Below are positions 41,230 to 49,438 of a stretch of 64,000 bases of DNA, in pieces. This DNA is from Pseudomonadota bacterium (GTDB taxonomy: Bacteria > Pseudomonadota > Gammaproteobacteria > Burkholderiales > Ferrovaceae): assembly GCA_021796835.1 (NCBI GenBank), contig JAKABO010000010.1, forward strand, positions 18,387 to 82,386, given 5' to 3'. Both the position numbers and the translations under genes were made by a program. Below the pieces are notes generated by a model. It saw nothing but the letters and a program-made list of their open reading frames with translations, made no database searches and was not told where the DNA came from. Every line of letters begins with the position of its first letter. Position 1 is the stretch's first letter.

Positions 41230-42890
41230 CGGGTCGGGTGGGTCAGGAGGAGGAATCGCTCATTTCGGTCCCCAGGGCGTTCTGCACTCCAGCGCAAGTG
41301 CCAACCCTTGGGCACCAGAAAGGCATTCTGTCCATTGGACTGAACCAGCCAGAGGGAGCACTGGACACCGGGATTCAGTTCGCGTCGTTCGGTGCGAAGA
41401 TCGAGGGCATCATCCAGCAAACCGCGCTGAGGTTCGCCCAGTCCAGTGCTCATGATGCAGCCATGGGAACGGGGCAATGCCTTTCCCAGCGAAAGCATGA
41501 CGCCTTCATAACTGCGTGAGGCTTCCACATAGGGTAACCAGAGGGACATGACCAGCATCCAGGAAACCGTCATGCCCACCGACCAGTTGATCAGGGCACG
41601 TCGGGGAGAAGGATGGGAATGAAAAATGGTGAAGGCCCAGAGCAGTGTCAAAAACAGGGAGAAAGCGAAGGGCAGTGCCTGAAAGTGGGTATGGAAGTCA
41701 GGCAATTGGGCGTCGAGGTAATGTACGATTCCCACGGGCCAACCCGTCATCTGGGCAATCCAGCCCAGCCACAGCAAGGTGGTCAGCAACCCGAAAGTCA
41801 GCATGCCGAACCAGTCCAGTGCACTGGTGGCCCCTCGCCGTAATCCGTCCAGTCCGCCTGTTGCCAGCAAGGTAAAGGGAATGAGGAGGGGGAGAGCATT
41901 GCCTTCACGGGGAGAAGTACAGAAGCCCAGAACGATGAGCCAGAGGCCCAGCATCAACAACAGGAAACGGGTCTGAGGTTTTTCCCAGATCCGTCTCCCT
42001 CCGGTCCAGAGCACCCCCAGGGCCAAAGGGGCGGCTGGCCAGGCAAACCAACTGGAAACGGCCAGATAGTAAAGGGGAGAAGCATCGGCGACCAACCATG
42101 TCCCAGGATGCAGGAAGGGGCCGAACAACAGGGGCTTCCAGAGAAGATAGGCGGCGGGATGGTCGAGCGCCAGCAGGGTGGGCCAGATGACCAGAAAGGG
42201 GATGGCTCCCATGGCCCAGAAAAGCGCGAAACGTCCCGCCTGAGGCAGACGAAATTCCCGGACCAGAAGGGGTGCCAGAATCAAGAGGGGAAAGAGTAGA
42301 GGGAATGCCAATGTGCCTTGGGACAGGAACGCCATGCCGAATCCGATCCCCCCCATCAACCCCCCCCGGACGGCTTGGGTTCGTCCCATGGGAAGAGCGG
42401 CCACGACCCATGAAACGCCTGTCAACCAGGATAAATCCGTACTCATTTCATGGGCACGGATGACCAATCCCACACTTCCGATGAAGATCAGGATGGCCAG
42501 GCGAAGGGTTCTGGGGCCGTAGAGATGACGGGCGGCCAGGGCAATCCCCGCAAAGGTCCCCACCATGAACACCCCACTGGCCAGACGTGCGGCATCGTGG
42601 GGAGGGACGAGCTGGAAGGAGAAGCGGACCAGAATCGCCCCCAGCCAATAGTACAGGGGGGGGTGGGCGAGGTAGGGTTCACCGGCCAGGGTGGGAGATA
42701 ACCAGGATCCCCCGCGCAGCATGCCGTGGATGATCCCCTGACTGACCGCCTCGTCGTACTTCCAGGGGGTATGCCCCGTCAGGCCCGGAAGAAGCCAGGC
42801 GAGACAGATGAGAAGAAAAAGTACGATCTTGAGGGGTGTGGCGGTCCCGTCGAAATTGAGGGTTTTATCGATCAACGATCCGGAAGCCAC
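41226..42890 (-). CDS. ArnT/GT39-type membrane glycosyltransferase
   Basis: GT-C fold integral membrane transferase using a polyprenyl-phosphate sugar donor; acceptor unknown. The 554-residue protein has about eleven TM helices. Its first periplasmic loop holds the acidic motif (KYDEA) and the LAGEPYLAHPPLYYWLG segment typical of ArnT/PMT relatives, and a soluble C-terminal domain (about residues 460-554) follows. The GTG at 42890 has AAGGGA five bases upstream and is preferred over a longer frame to 43001 that would overlap rpmE. It is downstream of rpmE and overlaps hrpA by four bases. Confidence 0.85.
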   Translation of the reverse strand: MASGSLIDKTLNFDGTATPLKIVLFLLICLAWLLPGLTGHTPWKYDEAVSQGIIHGMLRGGSWLSPTLAGEPYLAHPPLYYWLGAILVRFSFQLVPPHDAARLASGVFMVGTFAGIALAARHLYGPRTLRLAILIFIGSVGLVIRAHEMSTDLSWLTGVSWVVAALPMGRTQAVRGGLMGGIGFGMAFLSQGTLAFPLLFPLLILAPLLVREFRLPQAGRFALFWAMGAIPFLVIWPTLLALDHPAAYLLWKPLLFGPFLHPGTWLVADASPLYYLAVSSWFAWPAAPLALGVLWTGGRRIWEKPQTRFLLLMLGLWLIVLGFCTSPREGNALPLLIPFTLLATGGLDGLRRGATSALDWFGMLTFGLLTTLLWLGWIAQMTGWPVGIVHYLDAQLPDFHTHFQALPFAFSLFLTLLWAFTIFHSHPSPRRALINWSVGMTVSWMLVMSLWLPYVEASRSYEGVMLSLGKALPRSHGCIMSTGLGEPQRGLLDDALDLRTERRELNPGVQCSLWLVQSNGQNAFLVPKGWHLRWSAERPGDRNERFLLLTHPTR

Positions 42891-42911
42891 AGCGATCCCT
42901 TTGCAGTTCCA

Positions 42912-42941
42912 CCCCCAAGTCTCAGTGACGAGGTTTGGGGG
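42912..42941 (-). other. Hairpin between rpmE and the glycosyltransferase
   Basis: A seven-base CCCCCAA/TTGGGGG stem with a small inner CTC/GAG pairing lies between the rpmE stop and the ribosome site of the glycosyltransferase. There is no following T-run, so it is more likely an mRNA-processing or translational element, or a chance structure, than a terminator. Confidence 0.4.
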
Positions 42942-42948
42942 GGATGGA

Positions 42949-43155
42949 TTACTTGCGGGCGTACTTTTGACGGAACTTCTCGACCCGTCCGGCGGTGTCA
43001 ACGATTTTCTGCTTCCCGGTATAGAAAGGATGACAGGCCGAGCAGACTTCCACGGAAAGGGCTGGCTTGCCCATCGTGGAACGGGTGACGAAAGAGTTAC
43101 CGCAACTGCAGGTTACGGTGAGGTCATTGTAGGCGGGGTGAATATCAGCTTTCAT
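42949..43155 (-). CDS. rpmE: 50S ribosomal protein L31 (zinc-binding, C+ form)
   Basis: Ribosomal large-subunit protein. The 68-residue product starts [20 protein letters not shown] and has the four zinc-site positions CSC...CSAC plus HPFYTGKQK, marking the C+ form rather than the zinc-free paralogue. The ATG at 43155 fits the family; an upstream frame adds 19 unrelated residues. It follows rho by 88 bases, an order common in betaproteobacteria. Confidence 0.97.
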   Translation of the reverse strand: MKADIHPAYNDLTVTCSCGNSFVTRSTMGKPALSVEVCSACHPFYTGKQKIVDTAGRVEKFRQKYARK

Positions 43156-43243
43156 GAACGTTCCTGTACGTGAGCCGGGGTATACGGCACCAAACCCGAG
43201 ATTATGCGCCAAAGTGCGATTCTATGCAAGTCACTGATGCGTG

Positions 43244-44503
43244 TTAACCACGCCGCATGGAGTCGAAGAAGTCCGCATTGTTCTTGGTTGCCTTGATCTT
43301 GTCGAGCAGGAATTCGATGGCTTCCATTTCGTCCATGGGGTAAAGCAATTTGCGCAGTACCCAGATCTTTTGCAAGACGTCTTGCTTGATGAGCAGTTCT
43401 TCGCGTCGGGTTCCTGAACGGTTTACGTTGAGTGCCGGGTAGATGCGTTTTTCTGCCATGCGTCGGTCAAGATGGATTTCCATGTTTCCCGTGCCCTTGA
43501 ATTCTTCATAGATCACGTCGTCCATGCGGGACCCGGTATCGACCAGGGCGGTGGCGATGATGGTCAGCGATCCGCCTTCTTCGATATTGCGTGCCGCGCC
43601 GAAGAAACGCTTGGGGCGTTGCAGGGCGTTGGCATCCACCCCGCCCGTCAGCACCTTGCCCGAGGAGGGAACGACTGTATTGTAGGCACGGGCTAGGCGG
43701 GTGATGGAATCAAGCAGGATGACGACATCGCGCTTATGTTCCACCAGGCGCTTGGCTTTTTCGATCACCATTTCGGCGACCTGGACATGGCGGGTGGCGG
43801 GTTCGTCGAAAGTGGATGAAACCACTTCACCCCGCACCGAGCGCTGCATTTCCGTGACTTCCTCGGGACGCTCGTCGATCAGCAATACGATCAGGGTGGC
43901 ATCGGGATTGTTGGCCGAGATGGAATGGGCAATATGCTGGAGCATCACCGTTTTCCCACTCTTGGGACTGGCCACCAGCAAGCCACGCTGCCCCTTGCCG
44001 ATCGGGGCGACGATGTCGATGACACGCCCCGTAATGTTTTCTTCGGCACGGATATCCCGTTCCAGAATCATGGGCTGGGTGGGGAAGAGGGGGGTCAGGT
44101 TCTCGAAGAGAATTTTGTTCTTGGCGTTTTCCGGAAGTTCGCCATTGACCGAATCGACCTTGACCAAGGCAAAGTAACGTTCCCCCTCCTTGGGAATCCG
44201 GATTTCGCCCTGAATGCTGTCCCCTGTATGCAGGTTGAAGCGGCGGATCTGGGAGGGGCTGATATAGATATCATCCGGACTGGACAGGTAGGAGGTTTCT
44301 GGCGAACGAAGAAAGCCGAAGCCATCTTGCAGGACTTCCAGGGTGCCTTCCCCGTAAATGCTTTCGCCTCGTTTGGCTTGGTTCTTGAGCAGGGCAAAAA
44401 TCAACTCCTGCTTGCGCATACGATTGGCGCCTTCAATTTCGAATTTGGTGGCCATGTCCACCAACTCGGTGACATGGTGAGTTTTAAGATCGGAAAGGTG
44501 CAT
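43244..44503 (-). CDS. rho: Transcription termination factor Rho
   Basis: Hexameric RNA helicase that ends transcription. The 419-residue protein has the N-terminal RNA-binding OB-fold ([13 protein letters not shown]) and the RecA-like ATPase with P-loop PKSGKT at 180-185 (usually KAGKT), Walker [16 protein letters not shown], the Q-loop [17 protein letters not shown] and the R-loop. The length is typical. A 140-base gap with no clear terminator separates it from trxA upstream. Confidence 0.97.
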   Translation of the reverse strand: MHLSDLKTHHVTELVDMATKFEIEGANRMRKQELIFALLKNQAKRGESIYGEGTLEVLQDGFGFLRSPETSYLSSPDDIYISPSQIRRFNLHTGDSIQGEIRIPKEGERYFALVKVDSVNGELPENAKNKILFENLTPLFPTQPMILERDIRAEENITGRVIDIVAPIGKGQRGLLVASPKSGKTVMLQHIAHSISANNPDATLIVLLIDERPEEVTEMQRSVRGEVVSSTFDEPATRHVQVAEMVIEKAKRLVEHKRDVVILLDSITRLARAYNTVVPSSGKVLTGGVDANALQRPKRFFGAARNIEEGGSLTIIATALVDTGSRMDDVIYEEFKGTGNMEIHLDRRMAEKRIYPALNVNRSGTRREELLIKQDVLQKIWVLRKLLYPMDEMEAIEFLLDKIKATKNNADFFDSMRRG

Positions 44504-44644
44504 GGATCAGGTATCAGAAAGGGAAATGATTCGGTGGATGTGCCCTGAGGGCCGCGCAGGAGCGAGGTACAGAGCGAATTTGGTGAGGATGGCGGTACAC
44601 TTCGTGCGCCACCTGAGTGGTCTCAGGGGCGCAGAATAACGTGT

Positions 44645-44968
44645 TCAGAGGTGGCTGTCAATGAATGCATTCAGTTGTGACTTGGAGAGAGCGCCGACCT
44701 TGGTGCCCTCCACACTTCCATTTTTGAACAGCAACAGGGTCGGAATGCCTCGCACGCTGTATTTGCGCGCCGTTTCCGGATTGTCGTCCACATTCAGTTT
44801 GGCAACCTTGACCCGTTCGCCATAGTCCTTCGCGGCTTCTTCCAGTATGGGGCCAATCAATTTGCAGGGGCCACACCATTCGGCCCAGAAGTCCAGTAAG
44901 ACAGGAATGGGGGACTGTAGAACGTCCTGTTCGAAGGAACGGTCGGTGACATGGTGCACATTACTCAT
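44645..44968 (-). CDS. trxA: Thioredoxin
   Basis: Cytosolic dithiol reductant. The 107-residue product has the WCGPC active site at 31-35, the cis-Pro [11 protein letters not shown] segment and the [10 protein letters not shown] tail like E. coli TrxA. The ATG at 44968 has GAGG upstream. It lies ahead of rho and rpmE on the same strand. Confidence 0.97.
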   Translation of the reverse strand: MSNVHHVTDRSFEQDVLQSPIPVLLDFWAEWCGPCKLIGPILEEAAKDYGERVKVAKLNVDDNPETARKYSVRGIPTLLLFKNGSVEGTKVGALSKSQLNAFIDSHL

Positions 44969-45157
44969 GGAAAACCTCAACCAGATTGGGATGAAAATTT
45001 TTACAACGTTCAGGAACGACCAGAGATCATTGGGAGAGTCGTGAGGATATCCTAAACCAAAATTCGGCGAAACGCAAAACCAACCTTACCGGTTCTTGAA
45101 CAGATCAGTTAAAATCATGTTCTTTCATCGGTGGATCATTGTAACCAAGGAGACTCT

Positions 45158-45484
45158 ATGACTTATGTGGTGACCGAATCCTGCATACGCTGCAAGTATA
45201 CAGACTGCGTGGATGTCTGCCCGGTGGATTGCTTTCGGGAGGGGCCGAATTTTCTCGTGATCGACCCGGACGAGTGTATCGATTGCACCCTGTGCGTGGC
45301 TGAATGCCCTGCGGAAGCCATCTTTGCCGAGGATGACGTTCCTGAAAACCAGCGGGCTTTCATCGCCATCAATGCGGAACTGGCCAAGTGCTGGAAACCC
45401 ATCATCGAACGCAAGGAAACTCCTGCCGATGCGGACGAGTGGAAAGGGGTGATGCCCAAGGCACATCTGCTCGACCGGGGGTAG
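45158..45484 (+). CDS. fdxA: 7Fe ferredoxin FdxA
   Basis: Small electron carrier with one [3Fe-4S] and one [4Fe-4S] cluster. In the 108-residue product the cysteines are at 9, 12, 17, 21, 25, 40, 43, 46 and 50, matching the Azotobacter FdI pattern with a one-residue shift; the C-terminal extension of about 55 residues ([20 protein letters not shown]) is also typical. The ATG at 45158 has an AAGGAGA site. Confidence 0.96.
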   Translation: MTYVVTESCIRCKYTDCVDVCPVDCFREGPNFLVIDPDECIDCTLCVAECPAEAIFAEDDVPENQRAFIAINAELAKCWKPIIERKETPADADEWKGVMPKAHLLDRG

Positions 45485-45511
45485 CCCTTTCTCCCAACCG
45501 GCTCATCCTGA

Positions 45512-46162
45512 TCAGGGGCCGGGTTTGCGTGCGATCATCCCGACCAGAGCCGAGCGGCCATGATGTCCCGAGCCTTCACTGAGGGTGTCTTCGTACGTTT
45601 CAAGATATTCGATGGTGTAGTCCATCCATGCCTGACGCAAGAATTCTTCCGTATAAAGGTTTTCCACAACCGAGGGTCCACCGGTTTTGTACTCCAGTTG
45701 CTTGGGGGTATACCCTTGCAAGAGTATTCGTCCCCCCGGTTTCAGCAATGCGCGAATCTGCTCAAACTGGCGCTGGCGTAGGGCAGGCGGGGCAAACTGG
45801 ATGAAGATCCCCACCACCCAGTCGAACAGGGCAGGGGTCTGAGAGGTGCGCCATCCATTCGCCAACATGTCTCCGCAACAAAAATCCACGGTTACTCCAC
45901 GCGTTTTTGCCAGTTGCCGTGCCTTTTCCACAGCGACGGCAGAAATTTCCACGGCACTGACCTGTAGTCCCTGGGCAGCCAACCATACGCTGTTACGACC
46001 TTCCCCGTCGGCGACGGACAGGACGCTTTCGCCCGGGATGAAACGCGCCTTCTGGTCGACCAGAAAGCGGTTGGGTTCGGTGCCAAACAGGAAACTTTGT
46101 CCCACACTTTCGTAGCGGGAACTCCACATCCTGTTCTGTTCAGCAACAAAGTCATCGTGCAT
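45512..46162 (-). CDS. Class I SAM-dependent methyltransferase (TehB/TPMT-like)
   Basis: Cytosolic methyltransferase of unknown substrate. The 216-residue product starts with FVAEQNRMWSSRYE, a form common in TehB- and thiopurine-type enzymes, has motif I VLSVADGEGRNSVWLA (about 44-59), an acidic AVEISAVAVEKARQLA ribose-binding strand and FCCGDML. It converges with fdxA, and is divergent from the glyoxalase gene 102 bases away. Confidence 0.85.
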   Translation of the reverse strand: MHDDFVAEQNRMWSSRYESVGQSFLFGTEPNRFLVDQKARFIPGESVLSVADGEGRNSVWLAAQGLQVSAVEISAVAVEKARQLAKTRGVTVDFCCGDMLANGWRTSQTPALFDWVVGIFIQFAPPALRQRQFEQIRALLKPGGRILLQGYTPKQLEYKTGGPSVVENLYTEEFLRQAWMDYTIEYLETYEDTLSEGSGHHGRSALVGMIARKPGP

Positions 46163-46264
46163 GGTCTGGGTCTCGGTAATAAAACGGGCTTTTTCGCAAG
46201 GAACGCCATCAAGTTCCCTATAATGGGCTTTCTCCGGCCTGGCACCGGATTTCGAGGATTCTAT

Positions 46265-46684
46265 ATGAAATATTTACATACCATGGTCCGCGTTGCCGAC
46301 CTGGAACAGTCCCTTCACTTTTATTGCGATGCCCTGGGGTTGGAAGTCATCCGCAAATCGGACTACCCTTCAGGACAATTTTCACTGATTTTTCTGGCAG
46401 CGCCAGGGAACCACGAGGCACAGGTGGAGTTGACCCACAACTGGAAACCGGAACGCTATGAGGGCGGCCGCAATTTTGGGCATATCGCCTATGAAGTCGC
46501 AGACATCTATGCCAGTTGTACCCGGTTGATGCACCACGGTGTTCAAATTCTTCGGCCACCCCGTGATGGGCGAATGGCATTTGTCCGCTCACCCGATCAG
46601 ATCTCCATTGAATTACTTCAGGCAGGGGCTCCTCTGGCCCCTGAAGAGCCCTGGGTTTCCATGCCTAATTCAGGAACCTGGTAA
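46265..46684 (+). CDS. Glyoxalase I / VOC-family lactoylglutathione lyase
   Basis: Probably isomerises the methylglyoxal-glutathione hemithioacetal. The 139-residue protein keeps the four metal ligands of E. coli GloA: His5 (LHTMVRV), Glu55 (VELTHNW), His73 (FGHIAYEV) and Glu116 (SIELL). The start at 46265 matches the family; the frame is open upstream but would run into the methyltransferase promoter. The usual D-P-D-G-Y turn is S-P-D-Q-I here, so substrate may be shifted. Confidence 0.85.
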   Translation: MKYLHTMVRVADLEQSLHFYCDALGLEVIRKSDYPSGQFSLIFLAAPGNHEAQVELTHNWKPERYEGGRNFGHIAYEVADIYASCTRLMHHGVQILRPPRDGRMAFVRSPDQISIELLQAGAPLAPEEPWVSMPNSGTW

Positions 46685-46931
46685 CAACGCCTCCTGTTTG
46701 AGTTGTGATACCGGTTATACACCGCCGCTCGCAGCGTTTTCGGTATATTTTCCATAAGCAATGGAACTTGACGATGTTGCTGTATGGACCGTGGAGAACA
46801 TGACCTCAGGGGTCAGTTCACGGTTCATTGATCCTATATGTGCGTTGTCGTACAGACGCCGTAATAGGGGGCGACGGAGAATTCACGGGTGTGAAGTGTA
46901 ACCAATTATAATTTAAGGGGGAGAGTTGCTG

Positions 46932-47843
46932 ATGAAAACACAAATAACATTACCGATCCTGCCGTTGGCAGTGATCAGCGCGCTTTATGGCTCCTCGGCA
47001 TGGGCGACACCATTTCTGGGCTCGGATTTGGCAAGTTTTACGGTTCTGGGGGCCTCGGCTGTGACCAATGTTCCCACGAGTACTGTTGACGGGAGTGTCG
47101 GCGTCTGGTCAAGCGGGGGAGCAAATGCAATTACGGGCTTCAATTCATCGCCTGGCGTTGCAGTGTCGGATCCGCAAGTGACCGGAGGTACCGTACAGGC
47201 GGGAGGGGCAGTCGCGCAGTCGGCCCAGTTTCAACTCACCACGGCCCTCACGAATCTTGGATCTCTGGGGCCAGGCACCACCCTCTCTGCGGATCTGACA
47301 GGACTCACGCTTGGGCCGGGCGTTTATACCGTTCCTGCGGGAACGACCAATTTGTCGGGGGCGCTCACGCTTAACGGCGGGGGTAATGCCAACGCGGCCT
47401 GGGTTTTCGAAATGCCGAGTACCCTGATCACCTCGTCCAACTCGGTCATGAATGTGATCAATACCGGTTCAGGTGCTGGCGTGTATTGGGATGTCGGTAG
47501 TTCCGCAACCATCGGTACGAACACGGCATTCCTGGGGAATATTCTCGCACGCGCCAGCATCACCATGAACACCACTGCAACAGATCTTTGCGGTAGAGCC
47601 TTGGCGAGCACTGGTGCCGTAACTTTGCAGCAGAACAGCCTGTCCGGCGTTTGTACAGGCGTGATGGCAGGAAGCAGTGGTCTGAGTGGCGGCCTGAATT
47701 ATGCTTCTGGCAGTAGTGCGGCCACTTTTCTACCGTACGCCTCTGTCAATGGGACTGTTCCTGAACCCGCCACATTGCCGCTGTTGGGACTTGGGTTCCT
47801 GGGGCTTGGATTGACAAGGTTACGTTGGCGCGGGTTGATTTGA
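46932..47843 (+). CDS. DUF3494 (ice-binding-like) protein with PEP-CTERM sorting signal
   Basis: Exported surface protein. The 303-residue precursor has a signal peptide (about 1-26, ending AWA), a DUF3494 beta-solenoid like that of ice-binding proteins and bacterial adhesins (LGASAVTNVPTSTVDGSVG to RALASTGAVTLQQNSL, about 35-240), and a C-terminal PEP-CTERM tag VPEPATLPLLGLGFLGLGL followed by basic residues, which an exosortase encoded elsewhere would process. Function could be adhesion, matrix or ice interaction. A GGGGGAG site supports the ATG at 46932. A promoter-plus-ends remnant of a close relative lies at 49225-49351. Confidence 0.9.
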   Translation: MKTQITLPILPLAVISALYGSSAWATPFLGSDLASFTVLGASAVTNVPTSTVDGSVGVWSSGGANAITGFNSSPGVAVSDPQVTGGTVQAGGAVAQSAQFQLTTALTNLGSLGPGTTLSADLTGLTLGPGVYTVPAGTTNLSGALTLNGGGNANAAWVFEMPSTLITSSNSVMNVINTGSGAGVYWDVGSSATIGTNTAFLGNILARASITMNTTATDLCGRALASTGAVTLQQNSLSGVCTGVMAGSSGLSGGLNYASGSSAATFLPYASVNGTVPEPATLPLLGLGFLGLGLTRLRWRGLI

Positions 47844-48096
47844 CCCTTTTTGGGGTGCAGGGGCAACCGCCCTTTGCGGACTGCCGGAAAAGCAGTTCGC
47901 AGGGACGGAGCGAAGCGACGCCTCGCAAAATTTTGCATGTGATTGATGACACGATATGAGCATTTACCGATCTACAAGGCGGCATGGATGTGGCGGTGCA
48001 TTTCGAGCAGGTGGTGGTGGCAAGTGCCTGAACCACTGAAAAAAACGGAACCAGTATCATGCGAATCCATTAACGGCAGGAACCCGGGAGGCCACA
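47844..48096. other. Intergenic region without a recognised gene
   Basis: About 250 bases between the PEP-CTERM gene and a small possible gene. A short GGGC/GCCC hairpin followed by TTT at about 47859-47873 could be a weak terminator. Nothing else is recognised; the sequence is AT-richer than the flanking core genes. Confidence 0.5.
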
Positions 48097-48282
48097 ATGA
48101 TCTCCGTGAACTTTAAACGTTTCGCAAACCCCAAAGCCGCCCATACGCACAATCCCTCGCGGGGTGTGTTCCCATTAACTCGTTCTAAAAAAACCAGCAT
48201 CCTGAGCCGGTTTTCTTTCTTGTATCTCTTTGCTCTGGGCGCGCTGTTTTATCTGATGCATGCCCTGAACACAACCATGTGA
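48097..48282 (+). CDS. Hypothetical small membrane protein
   Basis: A 61-codon frame with a good GGGAGG ribosome site six bases before its ATG. It predicts a basic N-terminal half and one hydrophobic helix near the C-terminus (FSFLYLFALGALFYLMHAL). No family is recognised. It lies between the PEP-CTERM gene and the N-acyl amino acid synthase-like gene. Support is the ribosome site and the clean helix only. Confidence 0.45.
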   Translation: MISVNFKRFANPKAAHTHNPSRGVFPLTRSKKTSILSRFSFLYLFALGALFYLMHALNTTM

Positions 48283-48489
48283 TGCAATAACGCCACCCAA
48301 TCAGGGGAATCCCGTGCCAGATATTCATAATGAACGAATCACCCGACCCACGTATCATTTAAGCCGTTTCCATCGTCTTTACTTGCGCTGCCCCCATCAC
48401 ACAAAATCCGTACAGAATTTTCTGAAAGATCGTGGAAACCTCGCTTCCCTCTGTTTTTTCTCGCCCTCGGTTGCATCTACTCGCTGAAC

Positions 48490-49245
48490 ATGCCCATGAC
48501 AACCACTTGTCTTTCAAAAAAACCTGTCCAATCAAGTCAGACCACCTCAGAAGCCAGACTCTTTTCACAGGATCACAAGACTATTTACTTAGCCCTTGCC
48601 GTCACCAAAGAACAGAAATCCGCCTCTCTTGACCTCATTCATAAGCAATATTCCAAACGCGGATATAAAACCACCCTAACTCTGAAAGATCATGACCAAT
48701 GGATTACCTTTTTTGTCGCTGGAAACTCGGGGCAAATGATCGGAACCATTTCCGTGAGACCCGACAACATCTATGGTTTATTTGCTGACGAAACTTACCA
48801 AGACCACCTCAACGAACTGCGCCAACAAGGAAACAGGCTCAGCGAGTTCGGACTCCTTGCAGTCAACTCAGACGCCTGCAACCGACATATACTGCCCGAG
48901 TTATTTTATATCGCCTATTTGTACCTTCGTACCAAGTGCAATTGTTCAATGGGAGTTTTAGAAGTCAATCCACGTCACGCAAAATACTACGAAAAAAAAC
49001 TTGGATTACACCATATCGGACCCACGAGACATTGTTCTCGGGTAGGCGCACCGTCAGTTCTGATGAATGCCGACTTTACCCATCTTGAAGATAGGGTAAA
49101 GTCGGCATTCATCAGGAGCATACTGCACGACAAGTCCCATGCGCCGCATTTCTTCTCTAACAGCCATGCCTTGACCCTACCCCGATCCCTGGAACAGGAG
49201 CAACGTACTAATTGTGCGGATATACAACCAATTACAATTTATTAG
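48490..49245 (+). CDS. N-acyl amino acid synthase-like protein (FeeM domain, GNAT fold)
   Basis: Likely transfers a long-chain acyl group from ACP to an amino acid, as FeeM-type enzymes do; they are distant relatives of AHL synthases and frequent in exosortase-containing genomes. In the 251-residue product, YSKRGYKTTL, GTISVRPDNIYGLFAD, LSEFGLLAVNSDA, VLEVNPRHAKYYEKKLGL and CSRVGAPSVLM follow the family order, and SHAPHFF resembles its C-terminal YPYFF segment. Codon use is clearly AT-richer than in neighbours. A perfect 22-bp inverted repeat lies inside at 49060-49115. The last codons (QPITIY) lie in sequence copied from the PEP-CTERM promoter, so the C-terminus is a recombination junction. 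No strong ribosome site precedes the ATG. Confidence 0.75.
   Translation: MPMTTTCLSKKPVQSSQTTSEARLFSQDHKTIYLALAVTKEQKSASLDLIHKQYSKRGYKTTLTLKDHDQWITFFVAGNSGQMIGTISVRPDNIYGLFADETYQDHLNELRQQGNRLSEFGLLAVNSDACNRHILPELFYIAYLYLRTKCNCSMGVLEVNPRHAKYYEKKLGLHHIGPTRHCSRVGAPSVLMNADFTHLEDRVKSAFIRSILHDKSHAPHFFSNSHALTLPRSLEQEQRTNCADIQPITIY
49060..49115. repeat. Perfect 22-bp inverted repeat inside a coding sequence
   Basis: Left arm 49060-49081 (starting CTGATGAATGCC) and right arm 49094-49115 (ending GGCATTCATCAG) are exact reverse complements. The 12-base spacer holds a further ATCTT-G-AAGAT palindrome, so the RNA could fold a 27-bp hairpin with one bulged A. It is translated as part of the N-acyl amino acid synthase-like protein. 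Confidence 0.95.
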
Positions 49246-49351
49246 GGGTGTATTGATGAAAACTCAAAAAATATTATTGGCCCTACACTGCCACTGTTGG
49301 GGCTTGGGCTTCGTGGGGCTTGGATTGACAAGTTTACGTTGGCGTGGTTGA
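49225..49351 (+). pseudogene. Internally deleted PEP-CTERM gene remnant
   Basis: The segment pairs with the intact PEP-CTERM gene at both ends. CAACCAATTACAATTTA (49225-49241) matches the sequence upstream of the intact start at 46899-46915. Then ATG AAA ACT CAA at 49256 repeats its first codons (MKTQ). From about 49284 the sequence jumps to a copy of its last codons (GLGFVGLGLTSLRWRG, stop 49349-49351). All the DUF3494 domain is missing, leaving a 31-codon frame. A one-base indel against the intact copy lies inside the tail. Confidence 0.85.
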
Positions 49352-49438
49352 GGTAAATTCATCAAAAATTATTTTCGGTGGAAAACACCCGTTCGCGGTA
49401 ATGGCTGGTCAGAAACTTTATCTGATGAAGAACTTCCG

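Noticed and set aside
46760..46790. Sigma-54 promoter ahead of the PEP-CTERM gene
   Set aside because: A TGG...TTGCT pattern is present but the GG-to-GC spacing is 14 bases, not the required 10.
48490..49245. LuxI-type AHL synthase
   Set aside because: The fold is related, but the motif order and the EVNPRHAKYYE segment fit FeeM-type N-acyl amino acid synthases better, and no LuxR partner is nearby.
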